Origin: Clostridia bacterium
Lineage (GTDB): Bacteria; Bacillota; Clostridia; Oscillospirales; CAG-272
DNA: 64,000 nucleotides
Reading direction: 5' to 3'
NCBI GenBank assembly: GCA_017471825.1
Contig: JAFURQ010000033.1
Coordinates: 1-64,000 of the forward strand
Shown here: positions 35,063-43,856 of the stretch, piece by piece
Layout of the letters: each line of letters begins with the position of its first letter
Numbering within the stretch: the first letter of the stretch is position 1
The notes under the pieces: model-generated
The model's input: the letters and a program-made list of their open reading frames with translations, nothing else
The model's database searches: none
Told to the model about the DNA's origin: nothing
Position numbers and translations under genes: made by a program

Positions 35063-35317
35063 TTACATATTCCCTTCGGAGATTATTTCGTACATTCCTA
35101 TAGCCTCAGACTTTTTGGTGGTTTCCTTTAAGTCGAGGACACGAATTGTAACCTGCTTCGACCCGAAAGAAATGGTCAAAATGTCACCGAGTTTGACGTC
35201 GTGAGACGGTTTTGCTGTTTTTCCATTGACACACACGCGCGCAGAATCACAAGCTTCGTTTGCCACTGTGCGTCTTTTGATTAAACGCGAGACCTTTAAA
35301 AATTTGTCGAGTCGCAT
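35063..35317 (-). CDS. rqcP: S4-domain RNA-binding protein RqcP (YabO)
   Basis: 84 residues: an S4 domain opening MRLDKFLKVSRLIKRRTVANE and a beta-strand tail. RqcP acts with RqcH in ribosome quality control, adding alanine tails to stalled chains. The position four bases after hup and before yabP-yabQ is the standard order in Firmicutes. Confidence 0.93.
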   Translation of the reverse strand: MRLDKFLKVSRLIKRRTVANEACDSARVCVNGKTAKPSHDVKLGDILTISFGSKQVTIRVLDLKETTKKSEAIGMYEIISEGNM

Positions 35318-35321
35318 TTAA

Positions 35322-35597
35322 TTAACCGTTTACCTGCTCCTTGAGAACCTTAGAAGCGGAGAAAACGGGCTTCTTGGAAGCGGGGATGGTGATGGTTTCG
35401 CCAGTCTTGGGATTACGTCCCTCGCGAGCGGGCGCAGCCTTAACTTCAAAGTTACCAAAGCCGATAAGCTGAACCTTGTCACCCTCCTTCAAAGCATCGG
35501 TAATAGCCTTAAGAGTAGCAGAAACAACTGCATCAACATCCTTCTTGGAAAGCTGGGTTTCAGCTGCAACTACATTTACAAGCTCTGTCTTGTTCAT
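35322..35597 (-). CDS. hup: HU-family DNA-binding protein
   Basis: 91 residues, full length. It has MNKTELVNVVAAETQLSKKD, the GFGNFEVKAAPAREGRNPKTG arm region and the C-terminal KKPVFSASKVLKEQV. HU is the main nucleoid protein, bending DNA without strong sequence choice. AAAGGAT lies upstream of the ATG and a strong promoter 35 bases before the gene. Confidence 0.97.
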   Translation of the reverse strand: MNKTELVNVVAAETQLSKKDVDAVVSATLKAITDALKEGDKVQLIGFGNFEVKAAPAREGRNPKTGETITIPASKKPVFSASKVLKEQVNG

Positions 35598-35632
35598 TGG
35601 TTAACATCCTTTCTTTTAAATTAACTGTAGTA

Positions 35633-35661
35633 ATTATACCAAATATAAAGCGCAATTGCAA
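35633..35661 (-). promoter_or_regulatory. Promoter of hup-rqcP
   Basis: TTGCAA, 17-base spacer, TATAAT on the minus strand. Confidence 0.82.
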
Positions 35662-35719
35662 GAAAAAAACACTTTTTTAATACAAAAAAATTAAAATTCG
35701 TCTATATTTATAATAGATT

Positions 35720-37282
35720 TTATGGCTTTTTGTTAAATTTGACAAGTTTTATTATGTTTTGACGCGCTTTTTTGGATAATAGTAGCAATAACACAAGGTA
35801 AAGTGCGCCGAATAAAAGACTTGTTATTATTGAAAAAAGCCTTGCGCTTATAGGAAAAGTCAAATAATGCTTTAGCACTAAAACCGTCACAGCACCGACC
35901 GATGCACATATGAGCGGTGAAATAAGTGTGGAGAAAAGAAATCCGACGCTCTCCCTCCGGCTTTTTATGGCAAAGGTAGATACGATAAGCGATATCATAT
36001 ACGATGCCGAGGTGCCGATGGGGGCGGCGAGTATGGCAACATCTTCATTCGTTATTAAGAGTGCGGTAATTGTGAATTTTGCGACGGTACCGAGCATCAG
36101 GGAGAAAACAGAAAGGCCAACCCTTCCGTCTGCTTCAAGCGCGGTGTTTAAAACTGTCAGGTGGCCTATTATCAACACGCTTGGCGCTAATGCCGCGAGC
36201 ATTGAGAATCCTATTACCGCGCTTCCCTCCTCAAATATTATAGTGAGGGCATCCTGAGCAAAAAACAGAAAATATATAAATGCCGGGGCAGTCAGAAGCG
36301 AGGTGAGCGTCAGAGCTGTGCCTAAATTTTTGTTATATTCTTCCCTGTTCTTTTGTGCCGCATTTGATGCTAGTAACGGCATAACTGCAGTGGAAATAGG
36401 CATAAGGAGGGTTGTCACCAATGATAGCATAGGTACGGCGAGAGTTGTATAGTTTCCGTATAAGGATACCGACAGAGCGTTACTGTAGCCTATTCTTTGC
36501 AAGCCGTTCATAATGATGCTTAAATCAAAAATACCGCTCATACCGGCTACTATTGCTCCACAGGTGATAGGAAGTGCGATTTTCAACACGTCGGATATGA
36601 TTCGTCTTGGAGCAAGCGAGGCAATTGCACCTCCCCTGAAATTGATTTTATAGGCGATCAGAAGATATATAAGGCCCAAGAATGAGCCAAGGGTTATACC
36701 CAAGATGACATACGCGCATATCTCGGTCAACGGGCGATTGAATTTTAATCCCTGTACCGCAAAGAACAAGCCGAAGAACAGCTTGGATATTCCGCCTATC
36801 AGCTCTGAAATTGCAATGGGAGCAAATTTCATTTTGCCGGTGAGATAGCCCCTCACAACGCCGCCGGCGCAAACGAAAAGCAGAGACGGTGACACAGCGT
36901 ACATCGCCGATAAGGCGCCGGAGTTACCGATAGCGCGCGATAAAAGCGGGCTGAAAATTACAAACAAAACAGTTAAAATCACGCCAATAATAAGGAAAGT
37001 ATAAAAGGAGACTTTAAATATAGCATCTGACGAATCTTTGCTTTCTGCCTCATTTTTTGATACCAATATTGAAATTGCTTTTGGTATACCGCCTGTTGCA
37101 ACGATATAGAAGAATGTGTATATCGTATAGGCGGAATTGAAATATCCCATTCCCTCGTCACCAAGCAAATATGAGATGGGAATTTTGTAAATCAGACCGA
37201 TAATTTTCAGTATCAAGGCGGACACGGTCAACCATATGGCACCGTTTATAAACTGCTTTTTTGATTGGATAGTTTTCTTCAT
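35720..37282 (-). CDS. SpoVB/YabM-like oligosaccharide flippase
   Basis: 520 residues with about fourteen membrane helices, MOP superfamily. Opening FINGAIWLTVSALILKIIGL and the loop YTIYTFFYIVATGGIPKAI are typical of the SpoVB/YabM branch. Members flip lipid-linked wall precursors; SpoVB is needed for spore cortex. The neighbours hup, rqcP, yabP and yabQ match the yabM-yabN-yabO-yabP-yabQ region of Bacillus, but the mazG-like yabN is missing. Confidence 0.88.
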   Translation of the reverse strand: MKKTIQSKKQFINGAIWLTVSALILKIIGLIYKIPISYLLGDEGMGYFNSAYTIYTFFYIVATGGIPKAISILVSKNEAESKDSSDAIFKVSFYTFLIIGVILTVLFVIFSPLLSRAIGNSGALSAMYAVSPSLLFVCAGGVVRGYLTGKMKFAPIAISELIGGISKLFFGLFFAVQGLKFNRPLTEICAYVILGITLGSFLGLIYLLIAYKINFRGGAIASLAPRRIISDVLKIALPITCGAIVAGMSGIFDLSIIMNGLQRIGYSNALSVSLYGNYTTLAVPMLSLVTTLLMPISTAVMPLLASNAAQKNREEYNKNLGTALTLTSLLTAPAFIYFLFFAQDALTIIFEEGSAVIGFSMLAALAPSVLIIGHLTVLNTALEADGRVGLSVFSLMLGTVAKFTITALLITNEDVAILAAPIGTSASYMISLIVSTFAIKSRRESVGFLFSTLISPLICASVGAVTVLVLKHYLTFPISARLFSIITSLLFGALYLVLLLLLSKKARQNIIKLVKFNKKP

Positions 37283-37303
37283 ATTTATTTATACCATAAA
37301 AAT

Positions 37304-37336
37304 AAGAGTTTACTAAATTTTTATTAGCAAACTCTT
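37304..37336 (-). terminator. Terminator of the cdaA-to-hemZ operon
   Basis: AAGAGTTTGCTAA/TTAGTAAACTCTT (one G-T pair) then ATTTTTAT on the minus strand, just after the hemZ stop. Confidence 0.8.
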
Positions 37337-37343
37337 AAATTTA

Positions 37344-38849
37344 TTATATTTTTGCGTAAAAATTTGTTACGCGTTCTTCAAAAGCTTTTTTGGTGTCAGT
37401 GGGTACCTCGCCCTTCTTTTGACGCAGATACTCATAGGGATACTTTGGGTTAAAAATTCTCTCTATGACGGTTTCATCGTTATCTCTGCGGTGAACAAGC
37501 TTGGTAACCGCGCTTGCGCCTATTCCGAAGATGGTTTGCATATCCTCCATCATAAATATATTGTAAAGTCCCTCGTGACCCTCGCGTGAAAAGCCAACGT
37601 TTTCCAAATTGCCTACAGTATTCTTCTGACGGTACATATAATATGGCTTATATCCTGCGAATTTTGCCTTCAACTGCGAATATGAAACACCCTTCGCGGC
37701 ATCTGCACTTGCGATAGAATAAATGTTCGAATTGTTTTTCAGTATATCTGCCGCCTTTTTTACGCAAAAGGTATGTATTGTAATATTGGTTGGCTCCAGC
37801 TCAATGATTTTATCCACGCTTTCCGAAAAGCTCTTGAAATCATCTCCCGGAAGTCCCGCAATCAAGTCTACGTTAATATCCCGTATCCCGCTCTTTTTAG
37901 CAAGCCTGAAGGCGCGGTAAAAATCCTTGGTAGTATGCTTACGTCCTATTTCGCGCAAAACATCGTTATTCAAGGTTTGAGGGTTTACGCTTATTCGGGT
38001 TACACCGTAATTTTTTGCGATAGTAAGCTTTTCAGCAGTTATAGTATCAGGGCGTCCCGCCTCTAAGGTGAATTCATAAAGCTGATCCATCGGAATCTGG
38101 GCGTTAATTTCCTTTAAAAGACGCTTTAACTGCTTTCCGTTAAGCGTTGTAGGAGTACCGCCGCCGATATAAACGCTTAGAATAGGCAAATCGAGTTTTT
38201 TGATGAGGGCTACCGTTGTTTTTAAGTCTTCGATAATCCAATCAAGATACTCGTCAATCATAGCGAGCAGTCGCGGTGTCGTTGATGAAACGAAGCTGCA
38301 GTACGCGCAGCGTGATGGGCAAAACGGTATAGAAATGTATATCGAGCACCCGTTTTTCTTGATTTTTTTCATCAGCTTATTCTCGTTTGAAGCAACAGAT
38401 GTGGCGAGAGCGGCTTTCTGAGGATTAAGGAAATATTCATCGCGCAATATACGACGGGTCTTAAAGATTCCCTTTCCCGATGCCAGAAGCCCGCTTGCAA
38501 CCTTCGCAGGTCTGATGCCTGTGAGGATACCCCATGGCGGAATATGACCGAGTAGCTCCTTGCCTGCGGCAAAGAGAGCACGTCCAACGGCAATTGAGGC
38601 GTGTGTAGCAAAGGTTATCTCCTCGTCGTGACTTACAGTCTCTGTTGCCTCCGAAACTCTGTCATTAAGGCGAATTGAGGCGTAGGCGGTTTCTGAATTG
38701 TTTTCCTTATCATTATAGACACTTATAGTAACCTCGGGAACGTCATCGGAGCGTTCTTCCTTTTCTCCAAACGTTGCTCCGGGGAAAAACACCATGCAGA
38801 GCGTTTGAGCATAATAGCGGTTAATATTTCCCTCAAGATTAAGAATCAT
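37344..38849 (-). CDS. hemZ: Oxygen-independent coproporphyrinogen III oxidase-like HemZ
   Basis: 501 residues. Radical SAM protein with iron-sulfur cysteines 177, 181 and 184 (CPSRCAYC), preceded by a 165-residue N-terminal domain that marks HemZ. GGGTPTTL is the SAM-binding loop. HemZ-type proteins are called coproporphyrinogen dehydrogenases, but no other haem genes are nearby, so a haem-chaperone or other role is possible. It overlaps dtd by four bases. Confidence 0.9.
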   Translation of the reverse strand: MILNLEGNINRYYAQTLCMVFFPGATFGEKEERSDDVPEVTISVYNDKENNSETAYASIRLNDRVSEATETVSHDEEITFATHASIAVGRALFAAGKELLGHIPPWGILTGIRPAKVASGLLASGKGIFKTRRILRDEYFLNPQKAALATSVASNENKLMKKIKKNGCSIYISIPFCPSRCAYCSFVSSTTPRLLAMIDEYLDWIIEDLKTTVALIKKLDLPILSVYIGGGTPTTLNGKQLKRLLKEINAQIPMDQLYEFTLEAGRPDTITAEKLTIAKNYGVTRISVNPQTLNNDVLREIGRKHTTKDFYRAFRLAKKSGIRDINVDLIAGLPGDDFKSFSESVDKIIELEPTNITIHTFCVKKAADILKNNSNIYSIASADAAKGVSYSQLKAKFAGYKPYYMYRQKNTVGNLENVGFSREGHEGLYNIFMMEDMQTIFGIGASAVTKLVHRRDNDETVIERIFNPKYPYEYLRQKKGEVPTDTKKAFEERVTNFYAKI

Positions 38850-39325
38850 ACGTCTGCTCCTTTTGCAGATTTGCCCCTTTTCAGCACGTCGGATTTCATA
38901 ACAATAGTTACAGGACCGTCGGTTGACATCTCGGTTCTCATATCGGCACCGAAGACGCCGGAAGCTACCACCGTTAATTTATCGGATAGCATTTCAAGAA
39001 ACGTGTTGTAGAGGCGTTCGGCATCCTCAGGCGCGGCGCCTGAGAAATAATCCGGGCGGTTGCCGTGAGAGTAATTGGCGTTTAACGTAAAGTTTGAAAC
39101 TACAAGCGCTTCTCCGCCAACGTCTTTTACAGAAAGATTCATTTTGCCGTTTTCGTCCGAAAAAATTCTGAGCTTGGAGATTTTCTCGGCGAGCAGCTCT
39201 GCATCCTTCTCCGAATCGTCCCTTTCAACGCCGAGAAGGATATAAAGCCCTTTTCCTATTTTACCGCTGAGAATTTCGTCGGCGTATACCGTTGCGGAAT
39301 TTACACGCTGTAATACTGCTATCAT
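38846..39325 (-). CDS. dtd: D-aminoacyl-tRNA deacylase
   Basis: 159 residues, full length. It starts MIAVLQRVNSATVYADE, has the catalytic segment VVSNFTLNANY (the common form is SQFTL) and the second motif TDGPVTIVM (the common form is NDGPVT). The enzyme removes D-amino acids and glycine from mischarged tRNAs. It overlaps hemZ by four bases and follows rel by 13 bases, the usual rel-dtd order. Confidence 0.94.
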   Translation of the reverse strand: MIAVLQRVNSATVYADEILSGKIGKGLYILLGVERDDSEKDAELLAEKISKLRIFSDENGKMNLSVKDVGGEALVVSNFTLNANYSHGNRPDYFSGAAPEDAERLYNTFLEMLSDKLTVVASGVFGADMRTEMSTDGPVTIVMKSDVLKRGKSAKGADV

Positions 39326-39338
39326 AGTGTCCTCCGAA

Positions 39339-41555
39339 TTAGTGTGAAAAGCCTCTCGTTACTGATATAACCGTGGGTATGGAACGAAGTCGAGAAACTA
39401 TTGAATCGTAGTGTGAGGTGCTCTTACAGCCTATATGAAGATTTATCATCATATCGCCATTTTTCTGAGGCTGGGTGTTAATTTGAGAAATTGAAACCTT
39501 CATATCCGCAAGAGCCATGGAAATTGCGGCAAGAACGCCAATGCTATCCTCGGCTATGATTTGAATAAGAGCCTCGTAAATACCGGTATTTTGTCCGGGC
39601 TGAGGATCGGGCTTTTCCCATTCTGCTCTAACCCAGCGAGCGAGATTTTCTTCATTTTTTCTCGATGAAGAAACGTTAGGGCAATCGGATTTATGAATCG
39701 ATACGCCAAAGCCGCGAGTAATAAATCCAACGATTTTATCTCCCGGTAACGGGTTACAGCAACGTGCAAATTTCACCTGACAGCCTGCCTCGCCGTCGAT
39801 AATTATGCCACCGTTTGAGCGTTTCTTATCAACAGAGGTGGTTTTTATTTTCGAAATTTCTTCCTCTGTCGTCGTCGGCTTCGATTCATCGGCGGTCATC
39901 TTATCGATTTCTTCCTTTACGCGCGGAATAAAGCGCTGGAAGGAAAGTCCGCCAAAGCCGATGGTATTATAAAAATCGTCGCAATTGTTAATGCCTATTC
40001 GTTTTGCAATTATTGTAACGATTTCGGTAATCTGAGCATCGGTTAGATTGCGGTTAATCTTCCTGATTTCCTTTTCAACCTCCGCCTTACCTACGACAAT
40101 ATTCTCTGCTCTTTTTTCCTTTTTGAACCACTGTCTTATCTTGCTTCGCGCTTCACCGGTCTTAACGATTTTGAGCCAGTCGCGGCTTGGTCCCTTTGAG
40201 GATTGTGAGGTAATTATTTCTATTATATCGCCGTTTTGGGGCGTTTTGTCAATCGGAACGATTACGCCGTTGATTTTTGCACCGACCATCTTGTTGCCGA
40301 CGGCGGAGTGGATCGCGTATGCAAAGTCGATAACGGTTGCGCCCAGAGGCAAGGAAATGACGTCACCCTTAGGTGTAAACACAAAGGTTTCGTCGTGGAA
40401 AATGTCCGTCTTGAACGAGCGCATAAACTCGTCGGGGTCGCGAGTGTTTTCATCAGACTCCAAAAGCTTGGATATCCAACGCAATTTCTCGTCGATATTG
40501 GAGTCGGAGTTTTCACCGGATTTGTACTTCCAGTGTGCCGCAATACCGTATTCTGCCTCCTCGTGCATTCGACGGGTTCTGATTTGAATCTCAAACGGAA
40601 TACCGCTTCTGCCTATAACCGTAGTGTGGAGCGAACGGTATAGGTTGGGCTTGGGTGTTGAAATATAATCCTTGAAGCGACCCGGAACCGACTTGAAAAG
40701 CTCGTGAACAAAGCCAAGGGCGGTATAGCACTCAAGCTCCGTTTCAACTATAACTCTTAAGGCGTAAAAATCGTATATTTCATCAAACTGCCTGTCATAC
40801 ATATACATCTTTCTGTACAGGCTATATACCGATTTGACTCTTCCCTCGAGGGTGAAGTTGATATTGTTTTCTTTTAGCTTGTCGTGAACTATCTGTTTAG
40901 CCTCGTGAAGAAAATCGCGACTCTGACCGTATTTCTTGCTTATTGCCTCTTGAACCTCATCATATCCGACTCTGTCAAGATAATAAAGGCTTAAGTTTTC
41001 CAGCTCCTGCTTTATTTTTTGAATACCGAGACGGTGTGCAAGAGGGGCGTAAATATACATCGTTTCAAGCGCGATTTCTCTTTGCCGCTGCTCTCTTTTT
41101 GCTGACAGAGTACGCATATTGTGAAGTCTGTCGCAGAGCTTTATGAAAATTACTCTGATGTCCTTGGTCATCGCAAGAAGCATTTTTCGTATATTTTCAA
41201 TGTGAGCCTCTTCCTTATCGGCGAGCTGGACCTGAATTATCTTGGTAAGTCCGTCGACGAGCATAGCTATATCGGGGCCGAATTTCTTCACAAGAATTTC
41301 GAGGTTAGTTTTGTCGGAGCAGTCCTCAACCGTATCATGAAGCAGGGCGGCACAAATAGAATCCGTGTCGAGTCCAAGCTCCGCGACGATAACGGCAACG
41401 GCTACCGGATGGCAAATATACGGCTCGCCGCTCAATCTGAACTGCCCTTCATGCAGCTCGGCGGCGTACAGAAAGGCGCTTTTTATTTTTTCAATATCGT
41501 AATTCTTCTCGTTTTTTTCTATCATGTCGAGAAGAGGTTGCAATTCTTTATACAT
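39339..41555 (-). CDS. relA: Bifunctional (p)ppGpp synthetase/hydrolase Rel
   Basis: 738 residues, the full RSH layout: HD hydrolase domain (His35; HD at 73-74 in LLHDTVED), synthetase domain with RFKDYISTPKPN, TGS domain (FVFTPKGDVISLP), a zinc-finger/RIS part with KFARCCNPLPGD and a C-terminal ACT domain. It makes and degrades the stringent-response alarmone. RFKD fits a bifunctional Mn-type enzyme. It is 11 bases downstream of recJ. Confidence 0.96.
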   Translation of the reverse strand: MYKELQPLLDMIEKNEKNYDIEKIKSAFLYAAELHEGQFRLSGEPYICHPVAVAVIVAELGLDTDSICAALLHDTVEDCSDKTNLEILVKKFGPDIAMLVDGLTKIIQVQLADKEEAHIENIRKMLLAMTKDIRVIFIKLCDRLHNMRTLSAKREQRQREIALETMYIYAPLAHRLGIQKIKQELENLSLYYLDRVGYDEVQEAISKKYGQSRDFLHEAKQIVHDKLKENNINFTLEGRVKSVYSLYRKMYMYDRQFDEIYDFYALRVIVETELECYTALGFVHELFKSVPGRFKDYISTPKPNLYRSLHTTVIGRSGIPFEIQIRTRRMHEEAEYGIAAHWKYKSGENSDSNIDEKLRWISKLLESDENTRDPDEFMRSFKTDIFHDETFVFTPKGDVISLPLGATVIDFAYAIHSAVGNKMVGAKINGVIVPIDKTPQNGDIIEIITSQSSKGPSRDWLKIVKTGEARSKIRQWFKKEKRAENIVVGKAEVEKEIRKINRNLTDAQITEIVTIIAKRIGINNCDDFYNTIGFGGLSFQRFIPRVKEEIDKMTADESKPTTTEEEISKIKTTSVDKKRSNGGIIIDGEAGCQVKFARCCNPLPGDKIVGFITRGFGVSIHKSDCPNVSSSRKNEENLARWVRAEWEKPDPQPGQNTGIYEALIQIIAEDSIGVLAAISMALADMKVSISQINTQPQKNGDMMINLHIGCKSTSHYDSIVSRLRSIPTVISVTRGFSH

Positions 41556-41566
41556 AGCTTTACCAA

Positions 41567-43759
41567 TTATTTAAAATCCATCTGTGAGCGAATCCTTCTC
41601 AGAAGCGAGGATTTTTCGAGGTCTGTTTTTGAGGTGCTGTACTGAACCTTGAATCTATAGATTTCTTCGGCAATTTCCTCAATACCTACGAGATTGAGCT
41701 CTTGAAAGACTTTGATTATTATTTTTAGTTTGATGTAACCTATTTCATGCGGCTCGTGACCGTGCGAGAGGTTATAGCAAATATCGCGGTGAGCAATTAC
41801 ATCATTGCCCGAGCGAACGGATGCCACTATATATCTGTACACTGCAGCGAAGTCTTCTCTTGAGGGGAGAATTTTTTCATCACGGGTGTAATGTGCGCCG
41901 TTCCAGATTTCTTCAAAGCGGCGATGCTCCGCTTCATTTTTGATATCCTGATTCTCGGTAGGCTTGATGTCCTTGACAAAAAGCTGAACGCTTCTTCTGC
42001 CGAGATATTCGTTGATATCAATATTGAAGATGAGATCCACCTTGTCACCGTTGTATATTCCAAGGGACGCAGGTGAGGTGGAAAAGAACATAGCGGAAAC
42101 CGTCTGTCTATCCTGCCCAAACGAAAATCTTGTGTGCTTATTATCGCTTACACCCGATATTTCGTTGACGTGCACGCCGTGCATCATAAAGTTGGGAATA
42201 GGATTGCCAACGCCGTAGGGCTCAAGTATCTGAAGCTCCTCTGCCAGCCTGAGCGAGATGTCCGAAAGAGATACCTCGCAGTCAGCCTCCACGGTAGGAA
42301 TCATAGCATCCTTATCAAGATTATTCATCGCATATTCGTTTATTTTCTTACGAAATGCTTTTAGGTTGCCGCGCGTAACCGACAGACCTGCCGCGAGCTC
42401 GTGTCCGCCAAACTTGACCAGAAGATCGTCGCAGTAGCAAAGCGCTTCTACGAGGTTCATTCCCTTAATGCTTCTGCCCGATCCCTTGCCGATGTCGGAA
42501 TCGCAGGGCTCACCCGAGGCCGTCTCAAACGAAACGAGGATAGTGGGGCGAGAATACTTTTCGGTAATACGGGATGCCACTATACCGATGACACCGTGAT
42601 GCCATCCGTCCGCGTCAAGAACGATAACGGGATCGTCAGCCATATTTTCACTGTCGATCTTAAGATATGCCTCTTGCATTATCTTATTTTCTTCGTTCTG
42701 TCGCTCTTTATTAGCTGAGCAAAGCTCCTCGGCAATGCGTGAGGCGTCGCGCGAGTTATTCGAGAGAAAAAGCTCGACGGCAAGCTCGGCACTGCGGATT
42801 CTACCTGCCGCATTGATTTTCGGAGCGAGGGTGTAGCCTATGTATCCCGTGGTTATTTTCGTGCGCTTCCTGCGTTTGTCGGATCTTGCGCTCTGCTCGT
42901 TTTTCCCTGCCGCCGCTTCCATAAGCGCGATAAGACCGAGGCGCTTGGTGGATTCAATCATTTTCAAGCCGTAGCTTACAATGATTCGGTTTTCGTTACG
43001 AATGGGCATAACGTCGGCGATTGTACCGATTGCAACAAGATCGGCATATTCGGCAAAAATTCTCACAGCCGCTTGCATTCTTGAGCAATGCCCTATTCTC
43101 TCCTCGTATGCGGTTACGAATTTGAAAACAACGCCTACGCCGGCAAGCTCCTTAAAGGGATATGCACAGTCGGGTCTGTGAGGATTGATAACGGCGGTAG
43201 CGGCGGGAATATCTCCGTGGCACTCATGGTGGTCGGTGATAAGAAAATCAACATCGACCGATTTTGCGTACTCAACCTCCTCTATCGCCGTGATACCGGT
43301 ATCAACGGTTATAATAAGAGTTGTGCCGGAATCCTTCAGAGCATCAATAGCAGGTGCGGAAACACCGTATCCCTCGCCTGCGCGGTTGGGGATATAGTAG
43401 CTTACGTCAGCGCCCTTTGACTTTAAGTACAAATAGAGTGTACAGACAGAGGTAACGCCATCTACGTCGTAGTCGCCGTATATGGTGATTTTTTCGCCGT
43501 TGTCTATGGCCTTTTTTACGCGCAAAACGCCCTTTTCCATATCTGCCATATCAAACGGGTTGCACAGCATTTCGCTCTCCATATAGAGAAAGCGTTTAGC
43601 CGCTTCGGGGGTTTCAAAGCCGCGTGTGTAGAGCAGGTCCGCAACTATCGGATTGATGCCGAGCTCTTCGGCGATTTTTCGCTTTGATTTAACGGCTTCG
43701 GGACTCTCTGACGATTTGAGAATCCATTTTTTCTCCTTTTTTAATCCTTTTGAGTTCAT
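41567..43759 (-). CDS. recJ: Single-stranded-DNA-specific exonuclease RecJ
   Basis: 730 residues. The DHH phosphoesterase motifs are YGDYDVDGVTS, ITVDTG and ITDHHE, followed by DHHA1 with KFGGHELAAGLS and an OB domain. There is a further C-terminal helical domain (about 600-730). The start is odd. The ATG at 43759 has no ribosome binding site, while a good one, GGAG, lies inside the gene before an out-of-frame ATG. Family members usually begin near the KKWILK found at residues 10-15. Confidence 0.94.
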   Translation of the reverse strand: MNSKGLKKEKKWILKSSESPEAVKSKRKIAEELGINPIVADLLYTRGFETPEAAKRFLYMESEMLCNPFDMADMEKGVLRVKKAIDNGEKITIYGDYDVDGVTSVCTLYLYLKSKGADVSYYIPNRAGEGYGVSAPAIDALKDSGTTLIITVDTGITAIEEVEYAKSVDVDFLITDHHECHGDIPAATAVINPHRPDCAYPFKELAGVGVVFKFVTAYEERIGHCSRMQAAVRIFAEYADLVAIGTIADVMPIRNENRIIVSYGLKMIESTKRLGLIALMEAAAGKNEQSARSDKRRKRTKITTGYIGYTLAPKINAAGRIRSAELAVELFLSNNSRDASRIAEELCSANKERQNEENKIMQEAYLKIDSENMADDPVIVLDADGWHHGVIGIVASRITEKYSRPTILVSFETASGEPCDSDIGKGSGRSIKGMNLVEALCYCDDLLVKFGGHELAAGLSVTRGNLKAFRKKINEYAMNNLDKDAMIPTVEADCEVSLSDISLRLAEELQILEPYGVGNPIPNFMMHGVHVNEISGVSDNKHTRFSFGQDRQTVSAMFFSTSPASLGIYNGDKVDLIFNIDINEYLGRRSVQLFVKDIKPTENQDIKNEAEHRRFEEIWNGAHYTRDEKILPSREDFAAVYRYIVASVRSGNDVIAHRDICYNLSHGHEPHEIGYIKLKIIIKVFQELNLVGIEEIAEEIYRFKVQYSTSKTDLEKSSLLRRIRSQMDFK

Positions 43760-43856
43760 TGTATTTTTAAAACCGGTTGGGCAAAAGCCCGCCTTCCATT
43801 TTTATTATCGATTTTGCAACGGTCTAAATTTCACCCGTTGAATATAAGACTGTTAT

